A stretch of 64,000 nt of DNA from Candidatus Lutibacillus vidarii (lineage in GTDB: Bacteria > Actinomycetota > Actinomycetes > Actinomycetales > Dermatophilaceae): positions 558,001 to 622,000 of the forward strand of contig JADKGA010000003.1 in assembly GCA_016717165.1 (NCBI GenBank), read 5' to 3'. Made by a program: the position numbers and the translations under genes. Below the pieces are notes generated by a model. The model ran no database searches. It was given only the letters and a program-made list of their open reading frames with translations, and was not told the origin of the DNA. Below, one piece after another: positions 16,614 through 24,916 of this stretch (the stretch's first letter is position 1; each line of letters begins with the position of its first letter).

Positions 16614-16655
16614 ATTATGCTTGCTCTGGTTAGCAAAACGCAAACCCTAGTTAGC
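16614..16655 (-). promoter_or_regulatory. Leaderless promoter and candidate operator
   Basis: Minus-strand -10 CATAAT at 16614-16619. Two GTTAGC words (plus-strand reading) at 16629-16634 and 16650-16655 are 21 bp apart, two helical turns, overlapping the expected -35 region. This is a plausible autoregulatory site for the XRE protein; inference only. Confidence 0.45.
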
Positions 16656-16740
16656 GTGGAGCCAGTCACAGTCGGTGCGGCGGGTCTGCGCCGGGCTCGG
16701 TTCGCACCCCTCGCGGTATGCCGAGCTCACGATCCGGGGC

Positions 16741-16851
16741 CGGCGTCAGGGGCCCGTACGACACCCCAGCGTCAGGGCCCGTAGGACACCCCAGCGTCAA
16801 TGCCCGTATGACGCCCCAGCGTCAGCGCCCACGTGACGTACCCGCCTCAGC
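16741..16851. repeat. 25-bp imperfect tandem repeat, about four units
   Basis: Units resembling CAGCGTCAGGGCCCGTA followed by GGACACCC recur with a 25-bp period between the XRE promoter and the BKACE stop codon. Confidence 0.7.
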
Positions 16852-17701
16852 GGCCGCGGCGGTCCTTGATGCCGAGCATCTCGCGGGCCTGGGCCGGGGT
16901 CATCGGGGGCCGCTGGAGCAGCGCGGCGACCTCGGCCGCCCGGGACACCAGCTCGGCGTTGTGCTCGACCGGACGGCCCTTGGCATAGACGAGGTTGTCC
17001 TCCATCCCCACCCGGACATGCCCTCCGGCGCCGAGGGCCAGGGCGAGGATCGGCAGGTGCGAGCGGCCGATCCCGGTGGCCGACCAGCTCGTCACCTGCG
17101 GCGGCAGCGCGGCCAGCCCGGCCATGAGCGCCTCAGCCGTCCCCGGCCAGGCACCCGGGACCCCGAGGACGAGGTCGACGTGGACCTTGCCCCCGAAGGG
17201 CAGCCCGTGGGTGTCGAGGAGCCGTCGCAGCGAGTGGACCTGGCCGAGGTCGAAGAGCTCGAACTCGGGGACGATCTCGCGTTCCTGGGAGAGCCGGTAG
17301 AGGTCGACCATGAACCCCCAGGGGTTGAGGAAGACGTCCTCGCCGAAGTTGGAGGTGCCGCAGGTGAGGCTGCATGAGTCGGGGTCCGCGTCGAGGACCT
17401 TGAGCCGGTGCTCCAGCGGGTCGTGGACCGAACCACCGGTGGAGAGCTGGACGATGAGGTCGGTGGTCTCACGGACGGCGACGACGGCCTCGCGGAGCAG
17501 GCCGACGTCGAGGGTCGGCGGGCGCTGCGGGTCGCGGTGGTCGCGCACGTGGACGTGGATGAGCGACGCGCCGGCCTCCTGGCAGCGCACCGCCGTCTCG
17601 ACGAGCTCCTCGGGCGAGGCCGGCAGCCCGGGGGCGTCCACCTTCGCGGTCTCGGCACCCGTCGGGGCCACGGTGATCAACGTCGACGCACCTGTGCTCA
17701 T
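16847..17701 (-). CDS. BKACE (beta-keto acid cleavage) family enzyme
   Basis: A 284-residue DUF849/BKACE TIM-barrel protein; the prototype Kce cleaves 3-keto-5-aminohexanoate with acetyl-CoA. Zinc ligands appear as HVHVRD near residue 48 and in the GKVHVDLVLG strand; the glutamate of VRVGMEDNLVYAKG is the family signature. The substrate is uncertain, as BKACE members act on many beta-keto acids. ATG 17701 gives the family-like N-terminus; ATGs at 17710 and 17713 are also possible. No degradation-pathway genes flank it. Confidence 0.87.
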   Translation of the reverse strand: MSTGASTLITVAPTGAETAKVDAPGLPASPEELVETAVRCQEAGASLIHVHVRDHRDPQRPPTLDVGLLREAVVAVRETTDLIVQLSTGGSVHDPLEHRLKVLDADPDSCSLTCGTSNFGEDVFLNPWGFMVDLYRLSQEREIVPEFELFDLGQVHSLRRLLDTHGLPFGGKVHVDLVLGVPGAWPGTAEALMAGLAALPPQVTSWSATGIGRSHLPILALALGAGGHVRVGMEDNLVYAKGRPVEHNAELVSRAAEVAALLQRPPMTPAQAREMLGIKDRRGR

Positions 17702-17731
17702 GGCGCCCATCATGCCAGCGGGCCCGCTCGC

Positions 17732-18790
17732 TCAAGGACCGACGACGACCTCCTGCGCCGCGGCGACGCCGTCGGCGACCAGCGGCAGGTCGACCGCCAG
17801 CGAGCGCTTCACCAGCGCCAGGGCGATCGGCCCCAGCTCGGCGTGCCGTGCCGACGAGGTAACGGCACCGACGGTGCGACCGGCCGCCTCGACCGGGGCG
17901 CCGGAGGACGGGAGGTGGTCGGCCGAGCCGTCGAGATGAAGGAAGACCAGGCGGCGCGGCGGACGCCCGAGGTTATGTACCCGGGCGATGGTCTCCTGGC
18001 CGCGATAGCAGCCCTTGTGCAGGTGGACCGCGGTGCGCAGCCAGTCCACCTCGTGCGGGATGGTCCGGTGGTCGCTCTCCAGGCCAAGCCGCGGACGCCA
18101 GGCGGCGACCCGGCGGGCCTCGGCGGCCCAGGTGCCCGCGAGCGGCCGACCACCCACCGCGTCGGACAGCGTGGCGCGCGGCACGAGCACCTCCCGCCAG
18201 GCGACCCCGGCCGCGGGGTGCTCGACGGGCCCGTAGCACGCGGTGTCCCCAACGGGTCCGGGCCATGGGTCGAGCCACGCGATCGGCGCCCCCGGTCCGC
18301 ACTCCCCGGCGACCGGCTCCCCCAGGACGGCATACCGGTCCGTGACGTCCTCGACCTCGACGCGAAGGAGGAAGCGCATGCGGTCCAGCCACGCCGCGAG
18401 CTGGCCGACCCGGCCGGGCTCGGTGGTGACCCAGGTGCGCTCGCCGTCGTCGACGAGGTGCAGGCTGTGCTCGACATGTCCGGTCGGGCTGAGGATCAGC
18501 GCTTCGCGCGAGGTGTATGCCGGGAGGTCGGCCAGCGCCTGGGTGGTCAGCGAGTGCAGCCAGGAGAGCCGGTCCGGGCCGGTGACGGTGAGGACGCCAC
18601 GGTGGCTGAGGTCGACGACCGCCGTGCCCGCGTCGAGGGCCCGCGCCTCCGCGGTCGGCTCGCCGTAGTGCCAGGCCACCCCGGCGTCCGGGCCGGTGGC
18701 CTCGACCGCCCCAGGGCGCTGCAGGAGCGGGGAGCGCCATACCGGCTGGTCGGTCGGGGCGACGAGCAGGCCTGGCGTGGGGTCCGTCAT
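17732..18790 (-). CDS. ygfZ: Folate-binding YgfZ/CAF17-like protein
   Basis: A 352-residue GcvT-related protein. The signature KGCYRGQETIARVHNLG (about 272-288) contains the conserved cysteine of YgfZ, a folate-dependent factor in maintenance or repair of iron-sulfur enzymes. The N-terminal part aligns with aminomethyltransferase (VVDLSHRGVLTVTGPDRLSWLHSLTTQ). It is 42 bp upstream-to-downstream of the nitrobindin gene on the same strand, a frequent pairing in actinobacteria. Confidence 0.9.
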   Translation of the reverse strand: MTDPTPGLLVAPTDQPVWRSPLLQRPGAVEATGPDAGVAWHYGEPTAEARALDAGTAVVDLSHRGVLTVTGPDRLSWLHSLTTQALADLPAYTSREALILSPTGHVEHSLHLVDDGERTWVTTEPGRVGQLAAWLDRMRFLLRVEVEDVTDRYAVLGEPVAGECGPGAPIAWLDPWPGPVGDTACYGPVEHPAAGVAWREVLVPRATLSDAVGGRPLAGTWAAEARRVAAWRPRLGLESDHRTIPHEVDWLRTAVHLHKGCYRGQETIARVHNLGRPPRRLVFLHLDGSADHLPSSGAPVEAAGRTVGAVTSSARHAELGPIALALVKRSLAVDLPLVADGVAAAQEVVVGP

Positions 18791-18832
18791 ACCGTGGTCA
18801 AAGCCCAGCGGGCCCAGAAGATTCCGGGACCC

Positions 18833-19333
18833 TCACCCGACCCGCTTGAGCTGGGCGGACAGGTGGCTCGTCAGCGGGGTGCCCATGGCGGCCATGTCCA
18901 TCACCCACATGAGGTCACCGTCGACGAGGCCGTAGTGGCGGGTGCCCGCGTTGTACTCCTTGGCGTGCGGGCTGCGGACGACCGAGTCGGTGCGCAGCGA
19001 GAGCTTCGCCGGCTCGGCGGGGCCGAAGTACATCTCGATGATGCCGGTCGGGTGGGCAAGGAGCAGCTCGGCCTCCCCGCCTGGGACGATCCGCAGGAAG
19101 CCGGTCTCCGTGCCCGACTGGCGGATCGGCTGGCCGTCGGTGTCGAGCAGCCAGGTGCGGCTGGACCAGTGGAGGAACGGGCGTCCGTCGTGGCGGATCT
19201 CGAGCTCCTGGCCGAAGTTGAAGGACTGCGGCATGGTCGGGTAGCCGACGACGCCGGCGCCCTCCCAGCGGCCCACGATCCAGGCGAGCGGCGCCAGGTC
19301 GGGCGGCAGGTCCGGGTCGAGCTGGAACGCCAT
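18833..19333 (-). CDS. Nitrobindin-like heme-binding protein
   Basis: A 166-residue beta-barrel protein of the nitrobindin/FABP-like (DUF1794) family: LAPLAWIVGRWEGAGVVGYPT is the barrel entry with the GxWxGxG-like motif, and RHYGLVDGDLMWVMDMAAMGTPLTSHLSAQLKR is the conserved C-terminus. Heme binding and peroxynitrite/NO chemistry are known for the family. ATG 19333 chosen to match the family start. Copy 2 of the palindromic repeat lies 41 bp upstream. Confidence 0.88.
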   Translation of the reverse strand: MAFQLDPDLPPDLAPLAWIVGRWEGAGVVGYPTMPQSFNFGQELEIRHDGRPFLHWSSRTWLLDTDGQPIRQSGTETGFLRIVPGGEAELLLAHPTGIIEMYFGPAEPAKLSLRTDSVVRSPHAKEYNAGTRHYGLVDGDLMWVMDMAAMGTPLTSHLSAQLKRVG

Positions 19334-19373
19334 ACCAAAACACTCCTCGTACGCCAAGGGTTCCGGGCCGCCC

Positions 19374-19428
19374 TGTGGACAACCCGCAAAGACACACCTT
19401 ATGACGCGTTCTAAAGGTGTGTCTTTGC
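19374..19428. repeat. Palindromic repeat, copy 2, with adjacent DnaA-box-like site
   Basis: GCAAAGACACACCTT at 19386-19400 pairs with 19414-19428; the centre (19401-19413) is diverged compared with copies 1 and 3. TGTGGACAA at 19374-19382, reverse complement of TTGTCCACA, abuts the left arm. Confidence 0.85.
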
Positions 19429-19478
19429 GCAGGAGGGGGTGTGGATGGGCGGAGTCAGGGGGGTAGAGGGGGGCGGAG

Positions 19479-20444
19479 TCAGGCGACGAAGATGCGCAGG
19501 AGCACGTATGCCGCCCCCGCCGGCATCAGGACGGCGGCCGCAGCGACGGCGAGCTCGGCCCGCACGGTACCCACTCCCGGGGCCGAGGCCATGACCCGGC
19601 GGACCGACTGCGACACCACCGCACCGAGAAGAGCCGCACCGGCGGACAGCTCCATGGCCAGCCCGGGGGACACCGCGGCACCGAGTGGGCCCGCCGCAAC
19701 GCCCGACCCGGCCACTCCCGCGGCACCGGCAGTACCGGCAGCACCGGCCATACCGGCAGTGTCGGCGGCACCGGAGACTCCGGCCAACCACGCCGACCAC
19801 ACCGGCCCGCTGAGCAGCCCCGCCAGACCGGCCGCCACCAGCGCCCCGAGCACGACGACAAAGGGAACCATCCGGGGCCACCGTGCGGCCAGCTCGGCCA
19901 CGACAGCGACCACGACGCCGAGCAGCGTCATCCCCGCCAACCACCGTCCGCCGGTCGGCACGGCCACCCCGACCCACGGCACCCCGGCCCCGACGACGAC
20001 AACCCCGCTGACCGTCCCGGCCAGGCCGAACGTGAGCCGCGACCGGCCGTCGGTCCGCAGGATCTGGTGAGCGAACGCCCCGATGAGACCGAGCGCCAGC
20101 GCCACGGGGACCCAGCGCAGCAGCGGCTCGTCGAGCCGGAAGGCCGCCAGCACCGCGCTCCCCAGCGCCGTTCCGGCCACCACACCGATGACTCCCCGCG
20201 GGCTCGGCACATCCAACAGGCCGACCCAGGCCCACGCCAGCACCGAACCGACCAGGGCCACCGCGGCCGCCGCCAGCACGCCCCCGGCCGCCACGCACAC
20301 CCCAACGAGCAGGGCGAAACCGATCGTCGCGATGAGGACCGTCGGGCTGGGCGGCAGGACCACGATCGAACGGGCGGCCTCGGCCTGCACTCGCCGCACG
20401 CTGCGACTCACTCCCGCCTCGCTCGGCTGCGCCACGAGCGACAT
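19479..20444 (-). CDS. Multi-spanning membrane protein, unknown function
   Basis: A 321-residue protein with about nine hydrophobic segments from residue 30 to the end. Between residues roughly 218 and 255 it carries a Gly-Ala repeat (units like AGAAGTAG) encoded by a GC-rich tandem repeat, probably a loop. I do not recognise the family. ATG 20444 is the first good start. It ends about 50 bp from palindrome copy 2 and lies 7 bp downstream of the MoaD-like gene, so the two may be cotranscribed. Confidence 0.7.
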   Translation of the reverse strand: MSLVAQPSEAGVSRSVRRVQAEAARSIVVLPPSPTVLIATIGFALLVGVCVAAGGVLAAAAVALVGSVLAWAWVGLLDVPSPRGVIGVVAGTALGSAVLAAFRLDEPLLRWVPVALALGLIGAFAHQILRTDGRSRLTFGLAGTVSGVVVVGAGVPWVGVAVPTGGRWLAGMTLLGVVVAVVAELAARWPRMVPFVVVLGALVAAGLAGLLSGPVWSAWLAGVSGAADTAGMAGAAGTAGAAGVAGSGVAAGPLGAAVSPGLAMELSAGAALLGAVVSQSVRRVMASAPGVGTVRAELAVAAAAVLMPAGAAYVLLRIFVA

Positions 20445-20451
20445 CCTCGCA

Positions 20452-20718
20452 CTACCCGCCGGCGAACGGCGGGAGGACCTCGAGGACCACCCCGGGCTCC
20501 ACACCGTGCCCGCGGGTCACGGCCACCCCGTCGACGAGGACCGAGGACACCGACAGCACCCGCTCGGCCCGCGGGTGGCGGCCCGCGACGACCGCAAGGA
20601 CGTCGGCGACGGTGCACGGCCCGGAACAGAGCATCTCGTCGGCCGTGACGAGCTCGCTGTCCACTCCCGCGAGCGCACGCGCGGCGGCCCAGTACCGCAC
20701 GGTGACGGGTTTGGACAT
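20452..20718 (-). CDS. MoaD/ThiS-like sulfur carrier protein
   Basis: An 88-residue ubiquitin-like protein ending in GG (LPPFAGG), the tail that is adenylated and thiocarboxylated in MoaD/ThiS carriers. The VTVRYWAAARALAG start matches MoaD, so it may supply sulfur for molybdopterin; modABC lies 13 kb away. The ribosome site GGAGGTGAGCCC precedes ATG 20718. A divergent partner, glnR, starts 126 bp away. Confidence 0.85.
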   Translation of the reverse strand: MSKPVTVRYWAAARALAGVDSELVTADEMLCSGPCTVADVLAVVAGRHPRAERVLSVSSVLVDGVAVTRGHGVEPGVVLEVLPPFAGG

Positions 20719-20830
20719 GGGCTCACCTCCTGTCGTCGGCGCGGACACTCACGACGGTATGCCGTCCCCGGCCCTGATCGCGAGCGGTCTTGCGATGAGG
20801 ACCTGCCCGGACCGACCCATCGCCCTCCCC

Positions 20831-20836
20831 TATCCT
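20831..20836 (+). promoter_or_regulatory. -10 element upstream of glnR
   Basis: TATCCT with 8 nt to the ATG at 20845; consistent with a leaderless or near-leaderless mRNA. Confidence 0.5.
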
Positions 20837-20844
20837 GGATGTCA

Positions 20845-21546
20845 ATGGCCACCCTCCTGCTGCTCACCAACGCCATGGCCCTCAGCGCAGAGGTCCTCCC
20901 CGCTCTCGGCCTGCTCTCCCACGCCGTGCGGGTCGTGCCCGCCGAGCCGGCGGCTCTGATCGACGCCCCGGCTGCCGATGTCGTGCTCCTCGACGCGCGT
21001 CGCGAGCTCGCCCACGCGAAGTCGCTCTGTCAGGTCATGCGGGCCACCGGGATGTCAGCACCCTTGCTCGGGGTGCTCACCGAAGGGGGCCTGGCGGGCC
21101 TCACCGCGGACTGGGGCCTCGACGATGTCCTGCTCGACACCGCCGGCCCGGCCGAGGTCGACGCCCGGATCCGCCTGGCCCTGGGTCGGGCCGAGGCCGC
21201 CGACGACAGCGAGCAGCTCCCGATCACCGCCGGCGAGGTGACCATCGACGAGTCGAGCTACTCCGCCCGGGTCCGCAGCCAGGTCCTCGACCTCACCTAC
21301 AAGGAGTTCGAGCTGCTGAAGTTCCTCGCGCAGCACCCGGGCCGGGTCTTCAGCCGCGGCCAGCTGCTCCAGGAGGTCTGGGGCTACGACTACTACGGCG
21401 GCACCCGAACCGTCGACGTCCACGTGCGGCGGCTGCGGGCCAAGCTCGGGCCCGAGCACGAGGGCCTCATCGGCACAGTCCGCAACGTCGGGTACCGCTT
21501 CGTCACCGACCGGCCCCGGGTCGAGCCGGCCACCGTGCTGGCCTGA
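20845..21546 (+). CDS. glnR: GlnR-type nitrogen response regulator
   Basis: A 233-residue OmpR-like regulator. The N-terminal receiver-like domain is atypical: it lacks the usual acidic DD pair at the start and the conserved Lys, as in orphan GlnR proteins that act without phosphorylation. The C-terminal winged helix is strong (LTYKEFELLKFLAQHPGRVFSRGQLLQEVWGYDYYGGTRTVDVHVRRLRAKLG). It is followed by mshD, the same order as Rv0818-Rv0819 in mycobacteria. GlnR controls nitrogen assimilation genes; its targets are not in this window. Confidence 0.88.
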   Translation: MATLLLLTNAMALSAEVLPALGLLSHAVRVVPAEPAALIDAPAADVVLLDARRELAHAKSLCQVMRATGMSAPLLGVLTEGGLAGLTADWGLDDVLLDTAGPAEVDARIRLALGRAEAADDSEQLPITAGEVTIDESSYSARVRSQVLDLTYKEFELLKFLAQHPGRVFSRGQLLQEVWGYDYYGGTRTVDVHVRRLRAKLGPEHEGLIGTVRNVGYRFVTDRPRVEPATVLA

Positions 21547-21601
21547 CCAGGCCGCCCTGAGCCGGCCACCGCAGCCGCCCCACGCGCCCGGGACCCCCCA
21601 G

Positions 21602-22525
21602 ATGACCCCACCAAGGAACGTCCAGCAGCGGACCCGCCTCGACGCCGCCACGGCCGACGCGGTGCGACGGCTCGCCCGCAGCGCCGAGGACCACGACGGC
21701 GTCGCCGCGCTCTCGGAGCAGACCCTCCTCAACCTCGCCACCACTCTCGACGAGGTCACCCATCTCGTGGTCCCCGCCGAGGACGGCGCCGTCGCGGCAT
21801 ACGCGCAGGTCATCGACGGTGAAGCGGCCTCGGCGGAACTGGTCGTCCACCCCATGACCCGCCGTCAGGGGATCGCCACCGCCCTGACCCACGCCATCGA
21901 GGGCGACTGGCCCACGACCCGCATCTGGGCGCACGGCGACCTTCCGGCCGCGCAGGCCACCGCTGCCGCGGCGGGGATGGCAGCCGTCCGCGCGCTGCAT
22001 CTCATGACCCTCGACCTGCGTACCGCCGCCCTCCCCCCGGTCGCCTTCCCTGCCGGACTCGGCGGTATGACGGTCCGCGCCTTCCGTCCCGGGACCGACG
22101 ACCGGGCCTGGCTGGAGACCAATGCCGCCGCCTTCGCGGACCACCCCGAACAGGGTCGGCTCGGGCAGCGCGACCTCGACGCCCGGTTCGCCCAGGACTG
22201 GTTCGACCCGGCCGACTTCCTCCTCGTCGTCAGCGCCACCGAACCTGATGCCGTCGCGGCATACCACTGGACGAAGGTGACCCCGGCGGCCGGCGGCGAC
22301 CCGGCCGGGGTCAACGGCGAGGTCTACGTCGTCGGGGTCCATCCCCGGTGGCAGGGTCGGGGGCTCGCCGTCCCGGTCACCCTGGCCGGGCTGCACCACC
22401 TGCGCGAGCGGGGCGTCGCGACCGCGCACCTCTATGTCGACGACGACAACACGCGCGCCGTGGCGACCTACCGTCGGCTCGGCTTTGCGGTCGAGGTCAC
22501 CGACCGCCAGTACGCCTGGGTATGA
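21602..22525 (+). CDS. mshD: Mycothiol acetyltransferase
   Basis: A 307-residue protein with two GNAT domains, about 1-150 and 155-307; the acetyl-CoA loop of the second is VGVHPRWQGRGLAVPVTLAGLHHL. MshD acetylates Cys-GlcN-Ins, the last step of mycothiol synthesis. The motif LYVDDDNTRAVATYRRLGF near the C-terminus is family-typical. Together with mshA (10665-11978) two of the four to five mycothiol genes are in this window. Confidence 0.92.
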   Translation: MTPPRNVQQRTRLDAATADAVRRLARSAEDHDGVAALSEQTLLNLATTLDEVTHLVVPAEDGAVAAYAQVIDGEAASAELVVHPMTRRQGIATALTHAIEGDWPTTRIWAHGDLPAAQATAAAAGMAAVRALHLMTLDLRTAALPPVAFPAGLGGMTVRAFRPGTDDRAWLETNAAAFADHPEQGRLGQRDLDARFAQDWFDPADFLLVVSATEPDAVAAYHWTKVTPAAGGDPAGVNGEVYVVGVHPRWQGRGLAVPVTLAGLHHLRERGVATAHLYVDDDNTRAVATYRRLGFAVEVTDRQYAWV

Positions 22526-22587
22526 CGACCCGGTCACAACCGCGCTGCACTCTCGATGGTCGGCGCCCTTGATGCCACCATAGGCAC

Positions 22588-24888
22588 ATGAGCAGCGCCG
22601 CCCAGATCTCCGTCGTCCCCTCGCCCGCCCCGAGCCCCGACGCAGATACCGGGGCGCTGTCCCAGATCTCCGCCGCCGTCACCCCGCGCCGGCCGCTGCC
22701 CGAACGGGATGCCAACGGCCGCTTCGTCCGCGCGCCGCAGTCGACCGAGCCGGCCGCCCCCGCGGGCAGGGCCGAGGCCCCGGCCCTGCCGGCCGACCGC
22801 TTCCTCGAGCGGGAGATCTCCTGGCTGCAGTTCAACGAGCGGGTCCTCCAGATGGCGATGGACAGCTCGCTCCCGCTGCTCGAGCGGGCCCGCTTCCTCG
22901 CGATCTTCTCGTCCAACCTCGACGAGTTCTTCATGGTCCGCGTCGCCGGGCTGCGGCGCCGCATCGCCACCGGACTGGCGGTCCGGTCGGCCTCGGGTCT
23001 GGAGCCGCGCGAGCTGCTGGAACAGATCACCTCGATCTCGCAGGACCTCATGCGGCTCAACGCCTACACCTTTGTCACCGACGTCCGCCCGGCGCTGGCC
23101 GAGGAGGGCATCTCGATCCTGCACTGGGACGAGCTGACCGACAGCGAGCGGATCCCGCTGCACGGGCTCTTCCGGGAGCGGGTCTTCCCCGTGCTCACCC
23201 CCCTGGCGGTCGACCCGGCCCACCCGTTCCCGTATATCTCGGGCCTCTCGCTCAACCTCGCCGTGGTCCTGCAGAACCCCAAGACCGAGACGACCCACTT
23301 CGCCCGCGTCAAGGTGCCGGACATCCTCCCGAGGTTCCTCAAGATCGACAGTGAGCACGACCCGGCCCACGCGGACCTGCACCACACCCGGTTCATCCCG
23401 CTCGAGGATGTCATCGCCGCGCACCTCGACCAGCTCTTCCCGGGTATGGAGGTCCACGAGCACTACACCTTCCGGGTCACCCGCAACGAGGACCTGGAGG
23501 TCGAGGAGGACGACGCCGAGAACCTCCTCACCGCGCTGGAGAAGGAGCTGACCCGGCGCCGGTTCGGCCCTCCGGTCCGCCTCGAGGTGCAGGAGGACAT
23601 CGAGGACCACGTCCTGGAGCTGATCACCCGTGAGCTCGGCATCTCCCGCGCCGAGGTCTACGCGCTGCCCAGCCCACTGGACCTGCGCGGCCTGCACCAG
23701 ATCGCCGACCTGGACCGGTCCGACCTCCACTTCGAGGCTTTCGTGGCGCGCACCCACGCCGATCTCGCGCCGGCCGAGCGGTCCAAGGCCTCCGACCTGT
23801 TCTCGGCCATCGCCGCCAAGGACGTTCTGCTCCAGCACCCGTATGACGCCTTCTCCACCTCCGTGCAGGCCTTCATCGGGCAGGCCGCCGCGGACCCGCG
23901 CGTCCTGGCCATCAAGCAGACCCTCTACCGCACCTCGGGTGACTCGCCGATCATCGACGCCCTGATCGACGCGGCCCAGTCCGGCAAGCAGGTGCTCGCC
24001 GTCGTCGAGATCAAGGCCCGCTTCGACGAGGAGAACAACATCTCCTGGGCTCGCAAGCTCGAGCACGCCGGGGTGCACGTCGTCTACGGCGTCGTCGGGC
24101 TGAAGACCCACGCCAAGCTGTGCCTCGTGGTTCGCCAGGAGGCCGAGGGCCTGGTGCGGTACTGCCACGTCGGCACCGGCAACTACAACCCGAAGACCGC
24201 CCGGATGTACGAGGACCTCGGCTTGCTCACCGCGGACCCCGAGGTCGCTGAGGACCTCACCCGGTTGTTCAACCTCCTCTCCGGGTACGCCCCGCGGAGC
24301 AAGTTCCGCCGCCTGCTCGTCGCCCCTCGCACGGTGCGCTCCGGGCTCATCGAGCACGTCGAGCGAGAGACCGAGAACGCCCAGGCCGGCCGACCGGCGC
24401 AGGTCCGCCTCAAGGTGAACTCGATCGTCGACGAGGCGCTGATCGACGCGCTCTACGAGGCGTCACGGGCCGGGGTCCAGGTCGACATCTGGGTCCGCGG
24501 CATCTGTGCCCTGCGGGCCCAGGTGCCGGGGATGTCGGAGAATATCCACGTCCGCTCGATCCTCGGCCGCTTCCTCGAGCACAGCCGGATCTTCTGGTTC
24601 CTCAACAACGGCGACCCACAGGTCTTCATCGGCAGCGCCGACATGATGCACCGCAACCTCGACCGCCGCGTCGAGGCCCTGGTCCGGGTCGCCGATCCCG
24701 GGCACGTCGCCCAGCTCACCGAGCTGCTCGACGTCGGCCTGGCCGACGACGTCTCGCGCTGGGAGCTCGTCGGCGATGGGCGGTGGGTCCGGGTCGCCCG
24801 TGACGGCGACGGAAACCGGCTGGTGGACTTCCAGCACCACCTCACCGAGTGGCACGCCAAGCGTCGCCGCAAGGCCCGTCGCCGCTAG
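22588..24888 (+). CDS. ppk1: Polyphosphate kinase
   Basis: A 766-residue PPK1 that reversibly polymerises the gamma-phosphate of ATP into polyphosphate. N domain about 70-180 (LEREISWLQFNERVL), head domain, then two phospholipase-D-like catalytic domains; the autophosphorylated histidine is in VYGVVGLKTHAKLCLV and the second conserved histidine in RYCHVGTGNYN. The first ~65 residues are a Pro/Ala-rich extension. ppk1 is followed directly by a mutT1-type gene, as in mycobacteria. Confidence 0.95.
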   Translation: MSSAAQISVVPSPAPSPDADTGALSQISAAVTPRRPLPERDANGRFVRAPQSTEPAAPAGRAEAPALPADRFLEREISWLQFNERVLQMAMDSSLPLLERARFLAIFSSNLDEFFMVRVAGLRRRIATGLAVRSASGLEPRELLEQITSISQDLMRLNAYTFVTDVRPALAEEGISILHWDELTDSERIPLHGLFRERVFPVLTPLAVDPAHPFPYISGLSLNLAVVLQNPKTETTHFARVKVPDILPRFLKIDSEHDPAHADLHHTRFIPLEDVIAAHLDQLFPGMEVHEHYTFRVTRNEDLEVEEDDAENLLTALEKELTRRRFGPPVRLEVQEDIEDHVLELITRELGISRAEVYALPSPLDLRGLHQIADLDRSDLHFEAFVARTHADLAPAERSKASDLFSAIAAKDVLLQHPYDAFSTSVQAFIGQAAADPRVLAIKQTLYRTSGDSPIIDALIDAAQSGKQVLAVVEIKARFDEENNISWARKLEHAGVHVVYGVVGLKTHAKLCLVVRQEAEGLVRYCHVGTGNYNPKTARMYEDLGLLTADPEVAEDLTRLFNLLSGYAPRSKFRRLLVAPRTVRSGLIEHVERETENAQAGRPAQVRLKVNSIVDEALIDALYEASRAGVQVDIWVRGICALRAQVPGMSENIHVRSILGRFLEHSRIFWFLNNGDPQVFIGSADMMHRNLDRRVEALVRVADPGHVAQLTELLDVGLADDVSRWELVGDGRWVRVARDGDGNRLVDFQHHLTEWHAKRRRKARRR

Positions 24889-24903
24889 GACACGTGCGAG
24901 CGC

Positions 24904-24909
24904 TACCCT
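24904..24909 (+). promoter_or_regulatory. -10 element for a leaderless mutT1 mRNA
   Basis: TACCCT, 7 nt before the ATG at 24917. This suggests mutT1 has its own promoter although it lies only 28 bp behind ppk1. Confidence 0.5.
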
Positions 24910-24916
24910 GCAGCCC

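Noticed and set aside
22534..24357. Long open frame antisense to ppk1
   Set aside because: Composition (Gly/Arg/Val-rich, no domain) is typical of a shadow of a high-GC gene.
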